From the NCBI RefSeq assembly GCF_026627925.1, contig NZ_JAPNLE010000001.1, positions 62,001 to 126,000 on the forward strand: 64,000 nucleotides of DNA, given 5' to 3'. Below, in pieces: positions 1 through 8,773 of the stretch. Positions within the stretch are counted from its first letter, which is position 1; each line of letters begins with the position of its first letter. The position numbers and the translations under genes are program-made. The DNA is from Cupriavidus sp. D39. GTDB taxonomy: Bacteria > Pseudomonadota > Gammaproteobacteria > Burkholderiales > Burkholderiaceae. Below the pieces are notes generated by a model. It worked only from the letters and a program-made list of their open reading frames with translations. It made no database searches and was not told where the DNA came from.

Positions 1-234
1 GCGGTCGATACCTCCCGTCTGGTGGAATATCTGCCTGTGCTGGAGAGCCTGGACGCACAGGCCATCGTCGATCTGGAGCTTGCCGAACTGGCGGACGCTG
101 TTGTGCCGGTGGTGAGCGCTGCTCCCGCCCCGGCGGTGCCGGCGTTCGCACCGCCAGCGCCAGCACCTACGCCTGCTACCGCGCCAGCGCTCGATTGGCT
201 GTCCGATGATCTGTTTGCCGGCGAGCCGGCCTAA
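1..234 (+). CDS. C-terminal end of an unidentified protein (partial)
   Basis: The reading frame is open from the first base and stops at 232-234, so this is the 3' end of a gene that starts outside the window. The visible part has a short acidic helix-like segment followed by a proline/alanine-rich linker of about 35 residues and a final WLSDDLF-type tail, as in flexible C-terminal tails. No domain is recognisable. It lies upstream of and in the same direction as the SbcC-like operon. Function unknown. Confidence 0.5.
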   Translation, partial: AVDTSRLVEYLPVLESLDAQAIVDLELAELADAVVPVVSAAPAPAVPAFAPPAPAPTPATAPALDWLSDDLFAGEPA

Positions 235-258
235 CCCTTGAACATGCGAGCCATGTTC

Positions 259-280
259 CGATAGCCCCACGGGGCTATCG
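259..280. terminator. Inverted repeat after the partial gene
   Basis: CGATAGCCCC and GGGGCTATCG form a 9-10 bp perfect stem 25 bases after the stop codon of the first gene. There is no T tract on the plus strand, so it may be a Rho-assisted terminator or an mRNA-stabilising hairpin. Seen directly; role inferred. Confidence 0.4.
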
Positions 281-395
281 AAACTCGAGTTTACCCCGCG
301 TCTCAGACGCATCGACCCGCTGTATCCATCTTCTTCCCTTGACCCTGACGGGTGCTTCCCGTCCGGGGCGCACTCCGTCCCATTTGGAGTGCATC

Positions 396-923
396 ATGAT
401 TTTGTATCCCGCGGGCCCGGAATGGACCCATACCTTTGACGCAGACATCGCCACGTCCGAGATGGCCGCGCGTGTCACCACCGCTCACGGCTTCACGCGC
501 AGCTCACTGTTCCAGCCCTTCGGTGCTGGACGAGGTGCCGTGATCGCGCAGCGCGACCATATCCTGCTCATGGCTTTGCATACCGACGCCGGCCATGGCT
601 GGTTCTCGGTGGCGCCCTCGCTGGCCCTACAGCAGTTGCTCTGGTCCCTGTCCAACGGGCTGACCAGCCAGTGGAGCGAGCGCGAGCTGAAGATCCTGAC
701 CGGCTGCCGCACTTGGCCGGAAGTAGCCAACCTGGCCGGCAAGCAGTACGCCGCCGCGGTACGTTCGGTTGAGCGTGCGTTGCAGGGACTGCCGGAAGCG
801 CAAACGCCCCCGGTGTCCGCTCTGTTGCCGGAAATGCCCGTGGATGAGTCCGGGTTGCTGGAATTGCCTGGCAACTACATGTCCTACATGCAGACCGATG
901 AGGAGCTGTCATGCGCCCGCTGA
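396..923 (+). CDS. Hypothetical protein, first gene of the SMC operon
   Basis: A 175-residue soluble protein. ATG 396 is chosen because GGAG lies 8 bases upstream; a longer frame from 339 has no such site. No catalytic motif is recognised. The central part (SERELKILTGCRTWPEVANLAGK) looks like a small helical, perhaps DNA-binding, segment. Its end overlaps the start of the SMC-like ATPase by 13 bases, so the two are probably translationally coupled and may act together. Family unknown. Confidence 0.7.
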   Translation: MILYPAGPEWTHTFDADIATSEMAARVTTAHGFTRSSLFQPFGAGRGAVIAQRDHILLMALHTDAGHGWFSVAPSLALQQLLWSLSNGLTSQWSERELKILTGCRTWPEVANLAGKQYAAAVRSVERALQGLPEAQTPPVSALLPEMPVDESGLLELPGNYMSYMQTDEELSCAR

Positions 924-3232
924 AGCTGACCCTTTCGGGATTCCATGGGGTACGCGACGGCATGCGCCGCGAAAGCGTTACCCTGGACCTCACTGACCTG
1001 CCAACCGGCTTGATCGCGCTGGTGGGCCCGAACGGGGCCGGCAAGACGACGCTGATGGACAACCTCCATCCGTACCCGATCATGCCTAGCCATGCCGCCA
1101 AGATGTCTGCGGATGCGTTTTCCTACTGGGACCATCTCTGCGCCCCGCGCGCTGAGAAAGAACTGGTCTGGGAGCACGGCGGCAAGACTTACCGGTCGGC
1201 GTTCTCATTTCGTAATTCCGGCAAGACGCGCAAGGCGGAGTACTACCTGCTCGAGCGCGGCGCCGCTGGCAATGATGTGCCGCTGCGCCTGCCGGACGGG
1301 ACAGTGTCCGATGGCAAGGCCGATACCTACAACCGCTGTCTAGAAGGGGTCATGGGCTCGCCCGAAGCGTTCTTCACGAGCGTCTTTTCCGCGCAGAACC
1401 GCCGTCCGCTTGCCAGCTACCAGACCGGCGAGATCAAGAAGCTGCTGGCGGAGCTGCTGGGCATCGAGCACCTTCGGGATCTGTCGGCGAAAGCCGGCGA
1501 GGTGGCCAAGCTGCTCGGCCGCAATCTCGATGCGCTGCAAGGCGACGTGGTTGCCCTCATGGGCAAGCGCGATCGCGGTTCCGTGCTGGCCGGCGAGATT
1601 CGGCAGATAGGCGAACGCCTCGGTGGTGAGCGGGACGCGCGGGAGCGCGAGACTGCCAACGGCGCTAAGTTGCTGCAGGAGCGGGCCACGCTGGCGGCCA
1701 AGCAGTCCGCTGGCGCCGCTGTCGAAGCCCGCTTGCGGGAGTTGACCCAGCGCCAAAGCGAATTGACGTCGCGTAGCCGCCAGTTGGTGGCTGATGACAA
1801 GGCTGCTGGCAGTCGCGCAGCCTTGCGGCGGCGCGAGCTGGATAGCCAGGTCAGCGCTCGCAAGGCGACGCTTGCCGATGGCGACGCGATCACTGTGGCG
1901 GTAGGGCAGCGCGATGCCGTGCAGATGGAGATCGGCCGCAGTCAGGCCGAACTCGCGAAGCTGCAGAAGTCGGTCACGGAACTGGAAGCCGTACGACTGG
2001 CGCATACATCCCTTTCCACTGAGCTGGCAGGCCTGGAAGCCCGCGGCGCCACCGAGGCGCAGCTGGCGAAGGGTCTCAAGGGGCAAGCCGATGTCATCGA
2101 GACCGTGCCGTGCGCGGACCATCCCATGCATGCTGTGTGCCCGTTGCTGGGCCAGGCGCGCGACGCGAAAGCGAAGCTGGGCCGCCAGTTGGTGCTGGTG
2201 ACTGACCTCCGGGACAGCTACCGCGCCAAGCTGGAGGCCAAGAAGCCGATGGACCTTGCGCTGGCCACCCTGGCCAGCGCCCGTGCTGCCCACACCACGC
2301 TGCAGGCTGGGCTGGTGCAACAGGAGCGAGAGCTGCAGCGCCTGACGACGCTGGCCGCCAAGCTGCCATTGCTGGAAGCCGCCCGGGAGGGCTTGGCCCA
2401 GGTAACACGTGATATAGCGACGCTCGCTGAAGAGGAAACGGCGCGTCAGACCCGGCATGCCCGGGATCAGGCCGACGTGGAATCGCAGTCCACCGCAGTG
2501 CAGCGGGAATTGGCGACGCTGGCCACCGAAGACGTGACCGGCAAGCTGGCCCAGCTGGATCGCCAGGTGACTGCCAGCCGGGAGGCTGTCGCGGCCCTTG
2601 ACGCCCGTATTGAGGCGCTCATCCGCCAGCAAAGCACGCTGGCGGCGGAAGTGGAGCGGCTTGAGGCGGAGTTGTCCAGTCTGCCGGCGGCGCAGGGCAG
2701 GGCGGAAGCGCTGTCCGACCGTATCGCCGTGTGGAAGCTGCTGGCGAAAGCCCTTGGCAATGATGGCGTGATCGCGCTATCCATCGATGACGCCGGCCCC
2801 GAGTTGACGCGGACGGTGAATGACCTCTTGCTGGCCTGTTACGGACCGCGATTCACCATCGCGATCCAGACGCAGACAGCGCTAGCCAATGGCGAGAAGC
2901 GCGAGGGGTTCGAAATCGCTGTGCAGGATGGCGATAGCGGCGAATCGAAGAACTTCACCGTCATGTCTGGCGGACAAAAGATCTGGATCAACGAGTGCCT
3001 GACCCGCGGCATTGCGCTCTACCGAGCGCGGGACACGGGGCAAGTCTTCCAGACCCTTTTTACCGACGAGGCAGACGGGCCGTTGGACCCGGATCGTAAG
3101 CGCGCTTTCATGCAAATGAAGCGCGAAGTGCTTCGCCAGGGCGGGTATGAGCGTGAGTTCTTTATCTCGCACACCCCCAACTCGGTCGACGAGGCCGATG
3201 CAGTGATCGACGTGGCGGCCCTTGCGGCCTAA
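911..3232 (+). CDS. SbcC/Rad50-like SMC-family ATPase
   Basis: A 773-residue protein with an ABC-type ATPase head split by a long coiled coil. The N-terminus carries Walker A (GPNGAGKTT, about residues 38-46); the C-terminus has the signature SGGQK (about 690) and a Walker B-like FTDEADGPLD (about 720). The coiled-coil apex at about 395-410 has Cys-x2-His-x3-His-x2-Cys (CADHPMHAVCPLL) where Rad50/SbcC carry a CxxC zinc hook. This family acts in DNA end processing and recombination; no SbcD-like nuclease partner is visible, unless the truncated upstream gene was one. Shorter than SbcC (about 1,000 residues). Exact role unknown. Confidence 0.8.
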   Translation: MRPLKLTLSGFHGVRDGMRRESVTLDLTDLPTGLIALVGPNGAGKTTLMDNLHPYPIMPSHAAKMSADAFSYWDHLCAPRAEKELVWEHGGKTYRSAFSFRNSGKTRKAEYYLLERGAAGNDVPLRLPDGTVSDGKADTYNRCLEGVMGSPEAFFTSVFSAQNRRPLASYQTGEIKKLLAELLGIEHLRDLSAKAGEVAKLLGRNLDALQGDVVALMGKRDRGSVLAGEIRQIGERLGGERDARERETANGAKLLQERATLAAKQSAGAAVEARLRELTQRQSELTSRSRQLVADDKAAGSRAALRRRELDSQVSARKATLADGDAITVAVGQRDAVQMEIGRSQAELAKLQKSVTELEAVRLAHTSLSTELAGLEARGATEAQLAKGLKGQADVIETVPCADHPMHAVCPLLGQARDAKAKLGRQLVLVTDLRDSYRAKLEAKKPMDLALATLASARAAHTTLQAGLVQQERELQRLTTLAAKLPLLEAAREGLAQVTRDIATLAEEETARQTRHARDQADVESQSTAVQRELATLATEDVTGKLAQLDRQVTASREAVAALDARIEALIRQQSTLAAEVERLEAELSSLPAAQGRAEALSDRIAVWKLLAKALGNDGVIALSIDDAGPELTRTVNDLLLACYGPRFTIAIQTQTALANGEKREGFEIAVQDGDSGESKNFTVMSGGQKIWINECLTRGIALYRARDTGQVFQTLFTDEADGPLDPDRKRAFMQMKREVLRQGGYEREFFISHTPNSVDEADAVIDVAALAA

Positions 3233-3244
3233 GCGCTTGTTTAA

Positions 3245-3268
3245 CCCGATGGGGCATGCCCCATCGGG
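3245..3268 (+). terminator. 24-bp perfect palindrome after the SMC gene
   Basis: CCCGATGGGGCA followed directly by its reverse complement, 12 bases after the stop codon. It can fold into a strong hairpin, but the following bases (GGCTGCTCTG) are not T-rich, so termination is a guess. Confidence 0.45.
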
Positions 3269-3293
3269 GCTGCTCTGTCCTCTCCTTCTTCCC

Positions 3294-3458
3294 ATGAAAT
3301 TCCCGATCCTTCTTCTTGTGCTTTTCATTGCCCTGCGAGCCGCGGCCGCAGTGTTCCCGCCGTCGCAGGCGAGACCGGCCAAGCCACCCAAGGCTTCGCC
3401 TGCGCGCTTGGTCGTTGAGTGCCACGCGAAACAGCCCGCTGCACCCAGCCTGCTCTAG
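3294..3458 (+). CDS. Small possible exported peptide
   Basis: A 54-codon frame starting MKFPILLLVLFIALRAAAA, which resembles a signal peptide with a hydrophobic core, followed by a proline/alanine-rich tail. There is no clear ribosome binding site. It lies between a hairpin and a Rho-independent terminator. May be real or a chance frame. Confidence 0.3.
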   Translation: MKFPILLLVLFIALRAAAAVFPPSQARPAKPPKASPARLVVECHAKQPAAPSLL

Positions 3459-3480
3459 GCTCGATCTCGTTCAACCGCTT

Positions 3481-3507
3481 GGCGCTCCTTCGGGGGCGCC
3501 ATTTTTT
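3481..3507 (+). terminator. Rho-independent terminator
   Basis: GGCGCTCC-TTCG-GGGGCGCC (8-bp stem with one wobble pair, tetraloop TTCG), followed one base later by six T. A textbook intrinsic terminator closing the preceding operon. Confidence 0.8.
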
Positions 3508-3520
3508 GCCCAATTTCCAT

Positions 3521-3821
3521 ATGAAACGCGACCCATCTCCTACCTTTCAGGACCCTCAGCCACGCTGCCGACCGATGTCCGCAGCGGTGTCCCTAGCCAT
3601 GCTGGATGCCGCGGCACTGGTGGCCGATCTGGACGCCGCCCTGCAGCCGCTGATGGCCGCGGTCGGCGTCACAGATGGCGACGTTGCGGGACGGTTCTTC
3701 GCCGGCGAACCCGGTGAGCAATGGCCCGCCGCATGCTCCGCCAAGAGGATCGGGTGCCCAGTTGGCGTGGAAGCACGCTGCCGCCTACGCCTACCAAGAG
3801 GATCTGCTGTTCGCCGCCTGA
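3521..3821 (+). pseudogene. Small hypothetical gene with a frameshift
   Basis: ATG 3521 opens a frame giving an Ala-rich helical N-terminus (SLAMLDAAALVADLDAALQPLMAAVGV). Around 3757-3765 the coherent reading moves to another frame that ends QLAWKHAAAYAYQEDLLFAA at the TGA at 3819-3821; removing one C from the CCC at 3759 would join them. The original frame runs on to 3838 with an arginine-rich, unlikely tail. So this is probably one gene of about 100 residues broken by a single base. Function unknown. Confidence 0.5.
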
Positions 3822-3925
3822 GGCGCATCGAGCCTTAAGAAGTGGTGCTCTGCCACCAGGCTTTGGGCCGTCGGCGCCAATTTCCAACCCTGAGAGGCTA
3901 AATTCGCATCTCCGCGTCGAATACA

Positions 3926-3948
3926 AAGGGAGCCGCGCGGGCTCCCTT
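3926..3948 (-). terminator. Terminator of the HU-like gene
   Basis: On the minus strand, GGGAGCC-loop-GGCTCCC followed by TTTGTATT, 23 bases beyond the stop codon of the HU-like gene. Looks like an intrinsic terminator. Confidence 0.65.
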
Positions 3949-3970
3949 CGTGCTACATGCCGGTTCCGGC

Positions 3971-4408
3971 TTACAGCGCGGCGGCGTCCTTCAGCTTCTT
4001 CAGCGGGCGGACCTTGACCTTGACGGTCGCGGGCTTTGCTGCGAACCACTGATCTTCGCCGGTGAACGGATTCTTGCCGAAGCGCTTCTTGGTCGCCGGC
4101 ACTTGGAGGGCGGTGACCTTGAGGAGGCCGGGGAGCGTAAACTCGCCCGCGCCCTTCTTGTGTACCGCGCTCAGGACAGTGTTTTCCAGATGGGCCAGCA
4201 CGGTCTTGACGGTCTTGGCATCCAGATCGGTCTGGGCGACCAGGTGGGCCAGCAAGCTCGCCTTGGTGAAGGTTTCCTTCAGCGGCTTCGCCACCGGTGC
4301 AGCCGCAGCGGCCTTCTTTGCCGGTGCTACTGCCTTCTTGGCCGGCGCTGCCTTCTTGGCGGCAGGCTTGGCCGGGGTCTTTACGACAGCTTTCGCTTTG
4401 GTTGCCAT
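3971..4408 (-). CDS. HU-family nucleoid protein with Lys/Ala-rich N-terminal tail
   Basis: 145 residues. Residues 1-45 are a KKA/AKKA-type histone-like tail; residues 45-140 are an HU/IHF fold with FTKASLLAHL (helix 1), the GAGEFTLPGLLKV strand and KKRFGKNPFTGED, the HU arm motif with its conserved Asn-Pro. HU proteins bind and bend DNA non-specifically; tails of this type are known in betaproteobacterial and actinobacterial HU variants. Its location next to mobile and plasmid genes suggests a replicon-encoded nucleoid protein. Confidence 0.88.
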   Translation of the reverse strand: MATKAKAVVKTPAKPAAKKAAPAKKAVAPAKKAAAAAPVAKPLKETFTKASLLAHLVAQTDLDAKTVKTVLAHLENTVLSAVHKKGAGEFTLPGLLKVTALQVPATKKRFGKNPFTGEDQWFAAKPATVKVKVRPLKKLKDAAAL

Positions 4409-4506
4409 GGATTTCTTTGTCTGGTTACTCGTTGATATGTTGCCGTAGAGGCGTTCGCGAGAATAGCAAACTCTATGCGCTATGTGGGACTTGGGGATAC
4501 CAACAC

Positions 4507-5424
4507 TTACAACTGAGCAACGATGGTGGCCCTTAGCCGATCACAAGTTCGCGTGCTGGCCAGCCCAAGCAGCTTGCTGACTTCATCGCGGTGGCGCCCG
4601 GCAAGTAGCAGCCGCCGGCAGTAGGTGTTCCGCAGCACCCGCGGGCTCATGTCTTCAGCTTCGAAGTCGATCGCGACGAGCGCCGCTCGCACGATCTTGC
4701 CAAGACTCATATCAGTGATCGGCTCGCCGCTGGCCTGGAGTGAGAACACGAGGTCGCCAACGACCGGAAGGGTCTGCCGGCGAACGCACCACTCCGTCAG
4801 GATTGGCACCGCGAACGCGGCGAGGTGGATCGTGCGTGTATCACGCGCGCCGTGGGCGGGCACGCGCAGGTAGGGCGGGGCAGCATCGGGCTGGAGGTCC
4901 TCCCGGCGGGCTGTGCGGCCTTCCAATGCCGTGACGCCGGTGCCGAGGAAAAGCGCCACGATGGCGCGGTTGCGCAAGGCAGCCGGATCATCCGCTGCGT
5001 GCGGCTGCACCCAAGCCTGCAGGCGGGCGTCCGCGTCCTCTGGCAGGTAGATGGGGTCCGGCTCGGCTTTCGGCCAATGACCGTTGCGGACCAATTGACC
5101 GGCTGGATTGCTCTTGCGCACGCCGATGGCAACCAGGTGGCGACACAACCGGTCCAGCAGTTTCAGATAGCGCATGCGCGTGGCGGTACTGTAGCCGCGC
5201 GCGTCGGGCGCCTGCCAGAAGGTATCGATATGGTCTGGGCCGAACGTGGCCACGGTGGTGTCGGCGTCGAGCAGATGACGCCGAAAATGCTCGAACATGG
5301 CCTGATGCTGGATGATCGAGCGGGCCGCGAAAGGGCGCCGGTCCGCTCCGGCTGCCTCGCGGCGCTGCCAATCGGCGTAGGCGAGGGTGGGATTGGTGAG
5401 CCAGAGGCTGTCGACGGGTGTCAT
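4507..5424 (-). CDS. Degenerate tyrosine-recombinase-like protein (A)
   Basis: 305 residues from ATG 5424. The N-terminal half resembles the SAM-like core-binding domain of phage integrases (HFRRHLLDADTTVATFGPDHIDTFW). The C-terminal half follows the catalytic fold, but box I reads GTGVTALEG instead of GTGLRxxE, the HxLRHT motif reads PRVLRNTY, the LGH motif reads LGLAS, and there is no tyrosine at the usual place before the C-terminus. Only the second arginine is kept. It may bind DNA without cutting it, or be a divergent enzyme. A second protein with the same substitutions lies at 31596-32255. A group II intron sits 20 bases upstream of the start. Confidence 0.65.
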   Translation of the reverse strand: MTPVDSLWLTNPTLAYADWQRREAAGADRRPFAARSIIQHQAMFEHFRRHLLDADTTVATFGPDHIDTFWQAPDARGYSTATRMRYLKLLDRLCRHLVAIGVRKSNPAGQLVRNGHWPKAEPDPIYLPEDADARLQAWVQPHAADDPAALRNRAIVALFLGTGVTALEGRTARREDLQPDAAPPYLRVPAHGARDTRTIHLAAFAVPILTEWCVRRQTLPVVGDLVFSLQASGEPITDMSLGKIVRAALVAIDFEAEDMSPRVLRNTYCRRLLLAGRHRDEVSKLLGLASTRTCDRLRATIVAQL

Positions 5425-5443
5425 GACCGCATTTATATACTGA

Positions 5444-7347
5444 GTGCGCCGGGAGACCGGCAAGGAGTTGGTGGTGCAAGTCCACTACGATGAAGGAATA
5501 GCGAGCCACATCGGCCCCGAGCCGTGCGCAGGCGACCGTGAGGTCGTCGGCGAAGCGTCGGTAGGGGAGCGTATGGGCCAGCCATCGAGCCGCGATAGAT
5601 ATATCCCGGGTGCCAACGCGGTTCAGTACGCGGAAGGCAACACGGCGGGGCGCGCTTTCGCGAGCGCTCCGACGACCCGGCGTGGTCTGAGACCCTGGCA
5701 CGTGCGGACGCTCCTTGTGCGGGAACCGGGAGATCTCCCGTCTGGCCAGTCGCAGTACGGACGGGTCCGCATCGGGAAGGCGAGGAGCCAAAGCCGATGA
5801 TGCACGGACGGGAGAAGTCAGACTCCGCCATAGTAGCGACGAAGCCCGCGAACAAGGCCTGGAAACGGGCTGCGGAGTGGGTGGAGCCAAGGGCGGGGAC
5901 CAAGGGGAACACGGGTCAGCCACACACGCGCCGGGCACAGAACCGGGCAAGCGTGTCACAGGGGTTGGAACGTGTACGGCAAGCGGCAAAGCAGCGGAAG
6001 AAGGAACGGTTTACCGCGCTTATGCACCATATCACGATCGACAGGCTTCGGGATTCGTTCTTTGCGCTTAAACGCAATGCGGCCCCCGGAGTGGACGGCG
6101 TGACGTGGCGGTACTACGAGGCGGGACTGGAAGAACATCTCCAGCGCTTGCACGCGCAAGTACAGAGCGGAGCGTATCGGGCGCTGCCCGTTCGGCGGCA
6201 GTACATACCGAAGCCGGATGGCAAGCAGCGTCCGTTGGGGATTGCGGCGCTGGAGGATAAGATTGTCCAGCGCGCGGTGGTTGACGTGCTCAACGGGATA
6301 TACGAGACAGATTTCCTCGGTTTCTCGTACGGGTTCCGGCCCGGGCGTAGCCAGCACGATGCGCTGGACGCGCTGGCAACGGCGATCACCAGCACCCCGG
6401 TGAACTGGATTTTAGACGCCGACATTCGGAGCTTCTTCGACTCGGTCAGCCAGGATTGGCTGATCCGATTCATGGAGCACCGGATTGGCGATCCACGCAT
6501 CATCCGCCTTGTGCGCAAGTGGCTCAAGGCGGGCGTCCTGGAGGACGGAGAATGGAGCGTCAGTGAAGAAGGCACGCCACAGGGGGCTGTGATTTCGCCC
6601 CTGCTCGCGAACGTCTATCTGCACTACGTCTTCGATCTCTGGGCTAACCGGTGGCGACGGCGCGAAGCCAAGGGCAACGTCATCATCTCGCGGTACGCGG
6701 ATGATGTGGTGGTCGGCTTTGAGCACGAAGCTGACGCGCGGCACTTCTGGGATGCGATGCGACTGAGGTTGGAGGAGTTCTCGCTGGTGCTTCACCCGGA
6801 CAAGACGCGGCTGCTTGAGTTTGGCCGCAATGCAGCGGGCAGGCGCAAGCGGCATGGTCTTGGCCGACCGGAGACCTTCTCGTTCCTGGGCCTCGTCTAT
6901 ATCTGTGGCAAATCCCGTCGCGGTGCCTTCCAGCTTCAGCGGAAGACCCGTGGCGACCGCATGCAGGCGAAACTCAGGCAAATTAAGGAGGAGTTACGGC
7001 GGCGCATGCATGAACCAATACCCATCCAAGGGCACTGGCTCAGGCAAGTGGTACGCGGCTATTTTGCGTACCACGCGGTTCCTACGAACTCGCGGGCGCT
7101 CGTGGCATTTCGTTATCACGTTACCAATCTCTGGCGGCGCTCGCTGCGGCGGCGCAGCCAGAAAGATGCCATGACGTGGGCGCGGATGACCCGGCTCGCC
7201 GATGACTGGCTCCCGAGACCTCGAATTCTTCATCCGTGGCCCAGCGACAGATTCGCCGTCAAACACCCAAGGTGGGAGCCCGGTGCCTGAATTGGGCACG
7301 CCGGGATCTGTGCGGGGGTGCCCAGCAATGAGCATTCCTACCGCGAT
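5444..7347 (+). mobile_element. Group II intron, complete
   Basis: The 5' end GTGCG at 5444 matches the GUGYG start of group II introns. An RT/maturase ORF follows at 5797-7290. Domain V is readable at 7276-7308: GAGCCCGG..., loop, ...CCGGGATC, with the AGC triad. A domain VI-like stem with a bulged A (GTGCGGGGG...CCTACCGC) follows, and the intron ends near ACCGCGAT at 7347 (end uncertain by a few bases). The 5' exon is AT-rich (ATTTATATACTGA). The intron lies on the strand opposite the recombinase-like gene it precedes. Confidence 0.85.
5797..7290 (+). CDS. ltrA: Group II intron reverse transcriptase/maturase
   Basis: 497 residues. RT motifs in order: RPLGIAALEDKIVQRAV (RT2), GFSYGFRPGRSQHDAL (RT2a/3), the D-x6-D region (DADIRSFFDSV), GTPQGAVISPLLANVYL (RT4), SRYADDVVVGF (RT5, catalytic YADD) and FSFLGLVY (RT7). 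The maturase X domain covers about 390-470 (RGYFAYHAVPTN). No HNH endonuclease domain follows, so it should prime on nascent strands at replication forks, as known for endonuclease-less intron RTs. The stop codon lies inside domain V. Confidence 0.93.
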   Translation: MMHGREKSDSAIVATKPANKAWKRAAEWVEPRAGTKGNTGQPHTRRAQNRASVSQGLERVRQAAKQRKKERFTALMHHITIDRLRDSFFALKRNAAPGVDGVTWRYYEAGLEEHLQRLHAQVQSGAYRALPVRRQYIPKPDGKQRPLGIAALEDKIVQRAVVDVLNGIYETDFLGFSYGFRPGRSQHDALDALATAITSTPVNWILDADIRSFFDSVSQDWLIRFMEHRIGDPRIIRLVRKWLKAGVLEDGEWSVSEEGTPQGAVISPLLANVYLHYVFDLWANRWRRREAKGNVIISRYADDVVVGFEHEADARHFWDAMRLRLEEFSLVLHPDKTRLLEFGRNAAGRRKRHGLGRPETFSFLGLVYICGKSRRGAFQLQRKTRGDRMQAKLRQIKEELRRRMHEPIPIQGHWLRQVVRGYFAYHAVPTNSRALVAFRYHVTNLWRRSLRRRSQKDAMTWARMTRLADDWLPRPRILHPWPSDRFAVKHPRWEPGA

Positions 7348-7370
7348 ATCCCGTTTCCCCCGCACCCCTA

Positions 7371-7387
7371 CCGCCTCTTCGAGGCGG
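7371..7387. other. Small perfect hairpin after the intron
   Basis: CCGCCTC-TTC-GAGGCGG, 24 bases after the proposed 3' end of the group II intron. No T tract. Role unknown. Confidence 0.35.
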
Positions 7388-7471
7388 ACATAGCTTTCAG
7401 GTTAGCGGGGTTGAGCCAGGCGGACAGATGCTCGCCGCCGTGTGGCTCTGGAGAAAAGGTCGCCACCATGC

Positions 7472-7779
7472 TCATGCGCGATGTGGCATACGCTTGAGGC
7501 GGGCATAGCGCGGATAGCGGGCGTCGAGCATCTCTTCTATCACCTGCTGGCGGTCTCCGTCCTCAAGGTCGGGGGGCACTCCAGCAGGTTCGTATCTGCA
7601 CAGAAACGCATGATTTCCAACAGAAACTCTTCGCGCCGCGGCGGCGGGAAATGCAGGCGCCTGGCTTTGGTCCAGTAGCGGTAGCCGCGATGGGTGAGGG
7701 CAAGCAGGGCGTCGGGCGTGCCATCGAGGTTGGCAGCGAGGGCCTTGGCTTCCAACTGCAGGGTGATGGTGATAGTCAT
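7472..7779 (-). pseudogene. Small hypothetical gene, frameshifted
   Basis: The frame from ATG 7779 gives MTITITLQLEAKALAANLD and continues to CADTNLLE, then stops early at 7540. The neighbouring frame continues sensibly from about 7585 as VPPDLEDGDRQQVIEEMLDARYP to a stop at 7472. Restoring one base at GAGTG (GAGGTG) would join them into about 102 residues. The start overlaps the stop of the upstream DUF6884-type gene as ATGA, so they form one operon. Function unknown. Confidence 0.5.
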
Positions 7780-8549
7780 TGGTTCGGCTGGAGATTCTTC
7801 AGGGCAATCCAACGGGAAGCGATGTGCGCGCGGTTTCCCGTTTCCTCTTCGACATCGGCTTCGGCTGTCAGGCCACTGGGTCCTTGGAAAAGGGCCCGGA
7901 TGGTTGCCCAACGGGGCGCAATGCCGGGCAGGTGGCGGTAGGCGTGAATGACGCGCTCGCCCACCGTGAACGGCCCAGCGCGGCGGAAGTAGGGCACTCC
8001 GTTGGGAAAGCGCCCGATCTCTTCGGTTAGTTGGCAGGACAAGCCGTTCAGGTACTGGCCGAGCTGGGAGCGCTGCATGCCGATGCCGCCGCTGGTTTCC
8101 ATGATCGCCGGCGCGGCGCCAGCACCAACCTTACGCGCCAATCGCTCCACGGCTGCGCGCATTACGCGACGGTAGTGCATGCCACCGGCGAGGAAGACCG
8201 GGCCGACCTGGTCGGGCCATGCCGCACCGGCCATCGCCGTCGCCAGGTCCAAGAGCATGGTCTCCGCGCGATCCGCGGTCATGCGGACATCATAGGGGGC
8301 AATCTCCGCATCCGGCTGGATAAAGCCATGCTGCGCGGAGAGGATGATGACCTGCGGCTGCGCATCGGCTCGCACATGGGCGCGGAAGGTCTCATACATG
8401 ACGCCGCGGTACAGATCCATGGCCGGAGCGGGGCGATCGAGCTTCGTGGCAGAGCAGGCCATCAGCACCAACGGGCGAGCCGGCGACCGTGCGACGGCTG
8501 CGCGGGCGATTTCGTCAAAGAGGCTGAGTTGGGCGGGGTGGGCCTGCAT
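7776..8549 (-). CDS. DUF6884-type protein
   Basis: 257 residues from ATG 8549, which has AGGTG 7 bases upstream. The central part (LVLMACSATKLDRPAPAMDLYRG, then VIILSAQHGFIQPDAEIAPYDVRM) matches my memory of the DUF6884 family, whose biochemical role is unknown to me. A C-terminal region with FTVGERVIHAYRHLPGIAPRWATI looks like a separate small domain. The stop codon overlaps the next gene's start. Common on betaproteobacterial plasmids as far as I recall. Confidence 0.7.
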   Translation of the reverse strand: MQAHPAQLSLFDEIARAAVARSPARPLVLMACSATKLDRPAPAMDLYRGVMYETFRAHVRADAQPQVIILSAQHGFIQPDAEIAPYDVRMTADRAETMLLDLATAMAGAAWPDQVGPVFLAGGMHYRRVMRAAVERLARKVGAGAAPAIMETSGGIGMQRSQLGQYLNGLSCQLTEEIGRFPNGVPYFRRAGPFTVGERVIHAYRHLPGIAPRWATIRALFQGPSGLTAEADVEEETGNRAHIASRWIALKNLQPNQ

Positions 8550-8773
8550 CGGAAGCACCTGGGTGATGGGATATACACCCAATCTACAGGGGCAGGCGCG
8601 AAGTCAAGGCCGGACAGCCGGGGGGCCTTCAAATGTCCCGTCCGGCGCGCTTGGCGTTGCGCGCCCCGACAAGCGAAGGCCTCGCTGCGCATTGCCAACT
8701 CGGGAATTGGCACCTGCATCATGTTCCGTGCGGCCTCGCGTATCGCGCTGGTGAGGCACTCACGTTTGCCAGC
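8462..8773 (-). pseudogene. 3' part of an exported-protein gene split by IS630
   Basis: Joining base 9939 directly to 8773 (removing the IS and one TA copy) keeps the frame of the signal-peptide gene at 9941-10268 open and gives [28 protein letters not shown] and beyond. So this region is the displaced 3' part of that gene. The frame stays open to 8462, into the DUF6884-type gene, so the original stop has probably been lost. The last 100 bases may not be coding. Confidence 0.55.

Noticed and set aside
5429..5444. LexA box upstream of the recombinase-like gene
   Set aside because: CCGC-ATTTATAT-ACTG matches only part of CTGT-N8-ACAG; kept only as a similarity of intron insertion sites.
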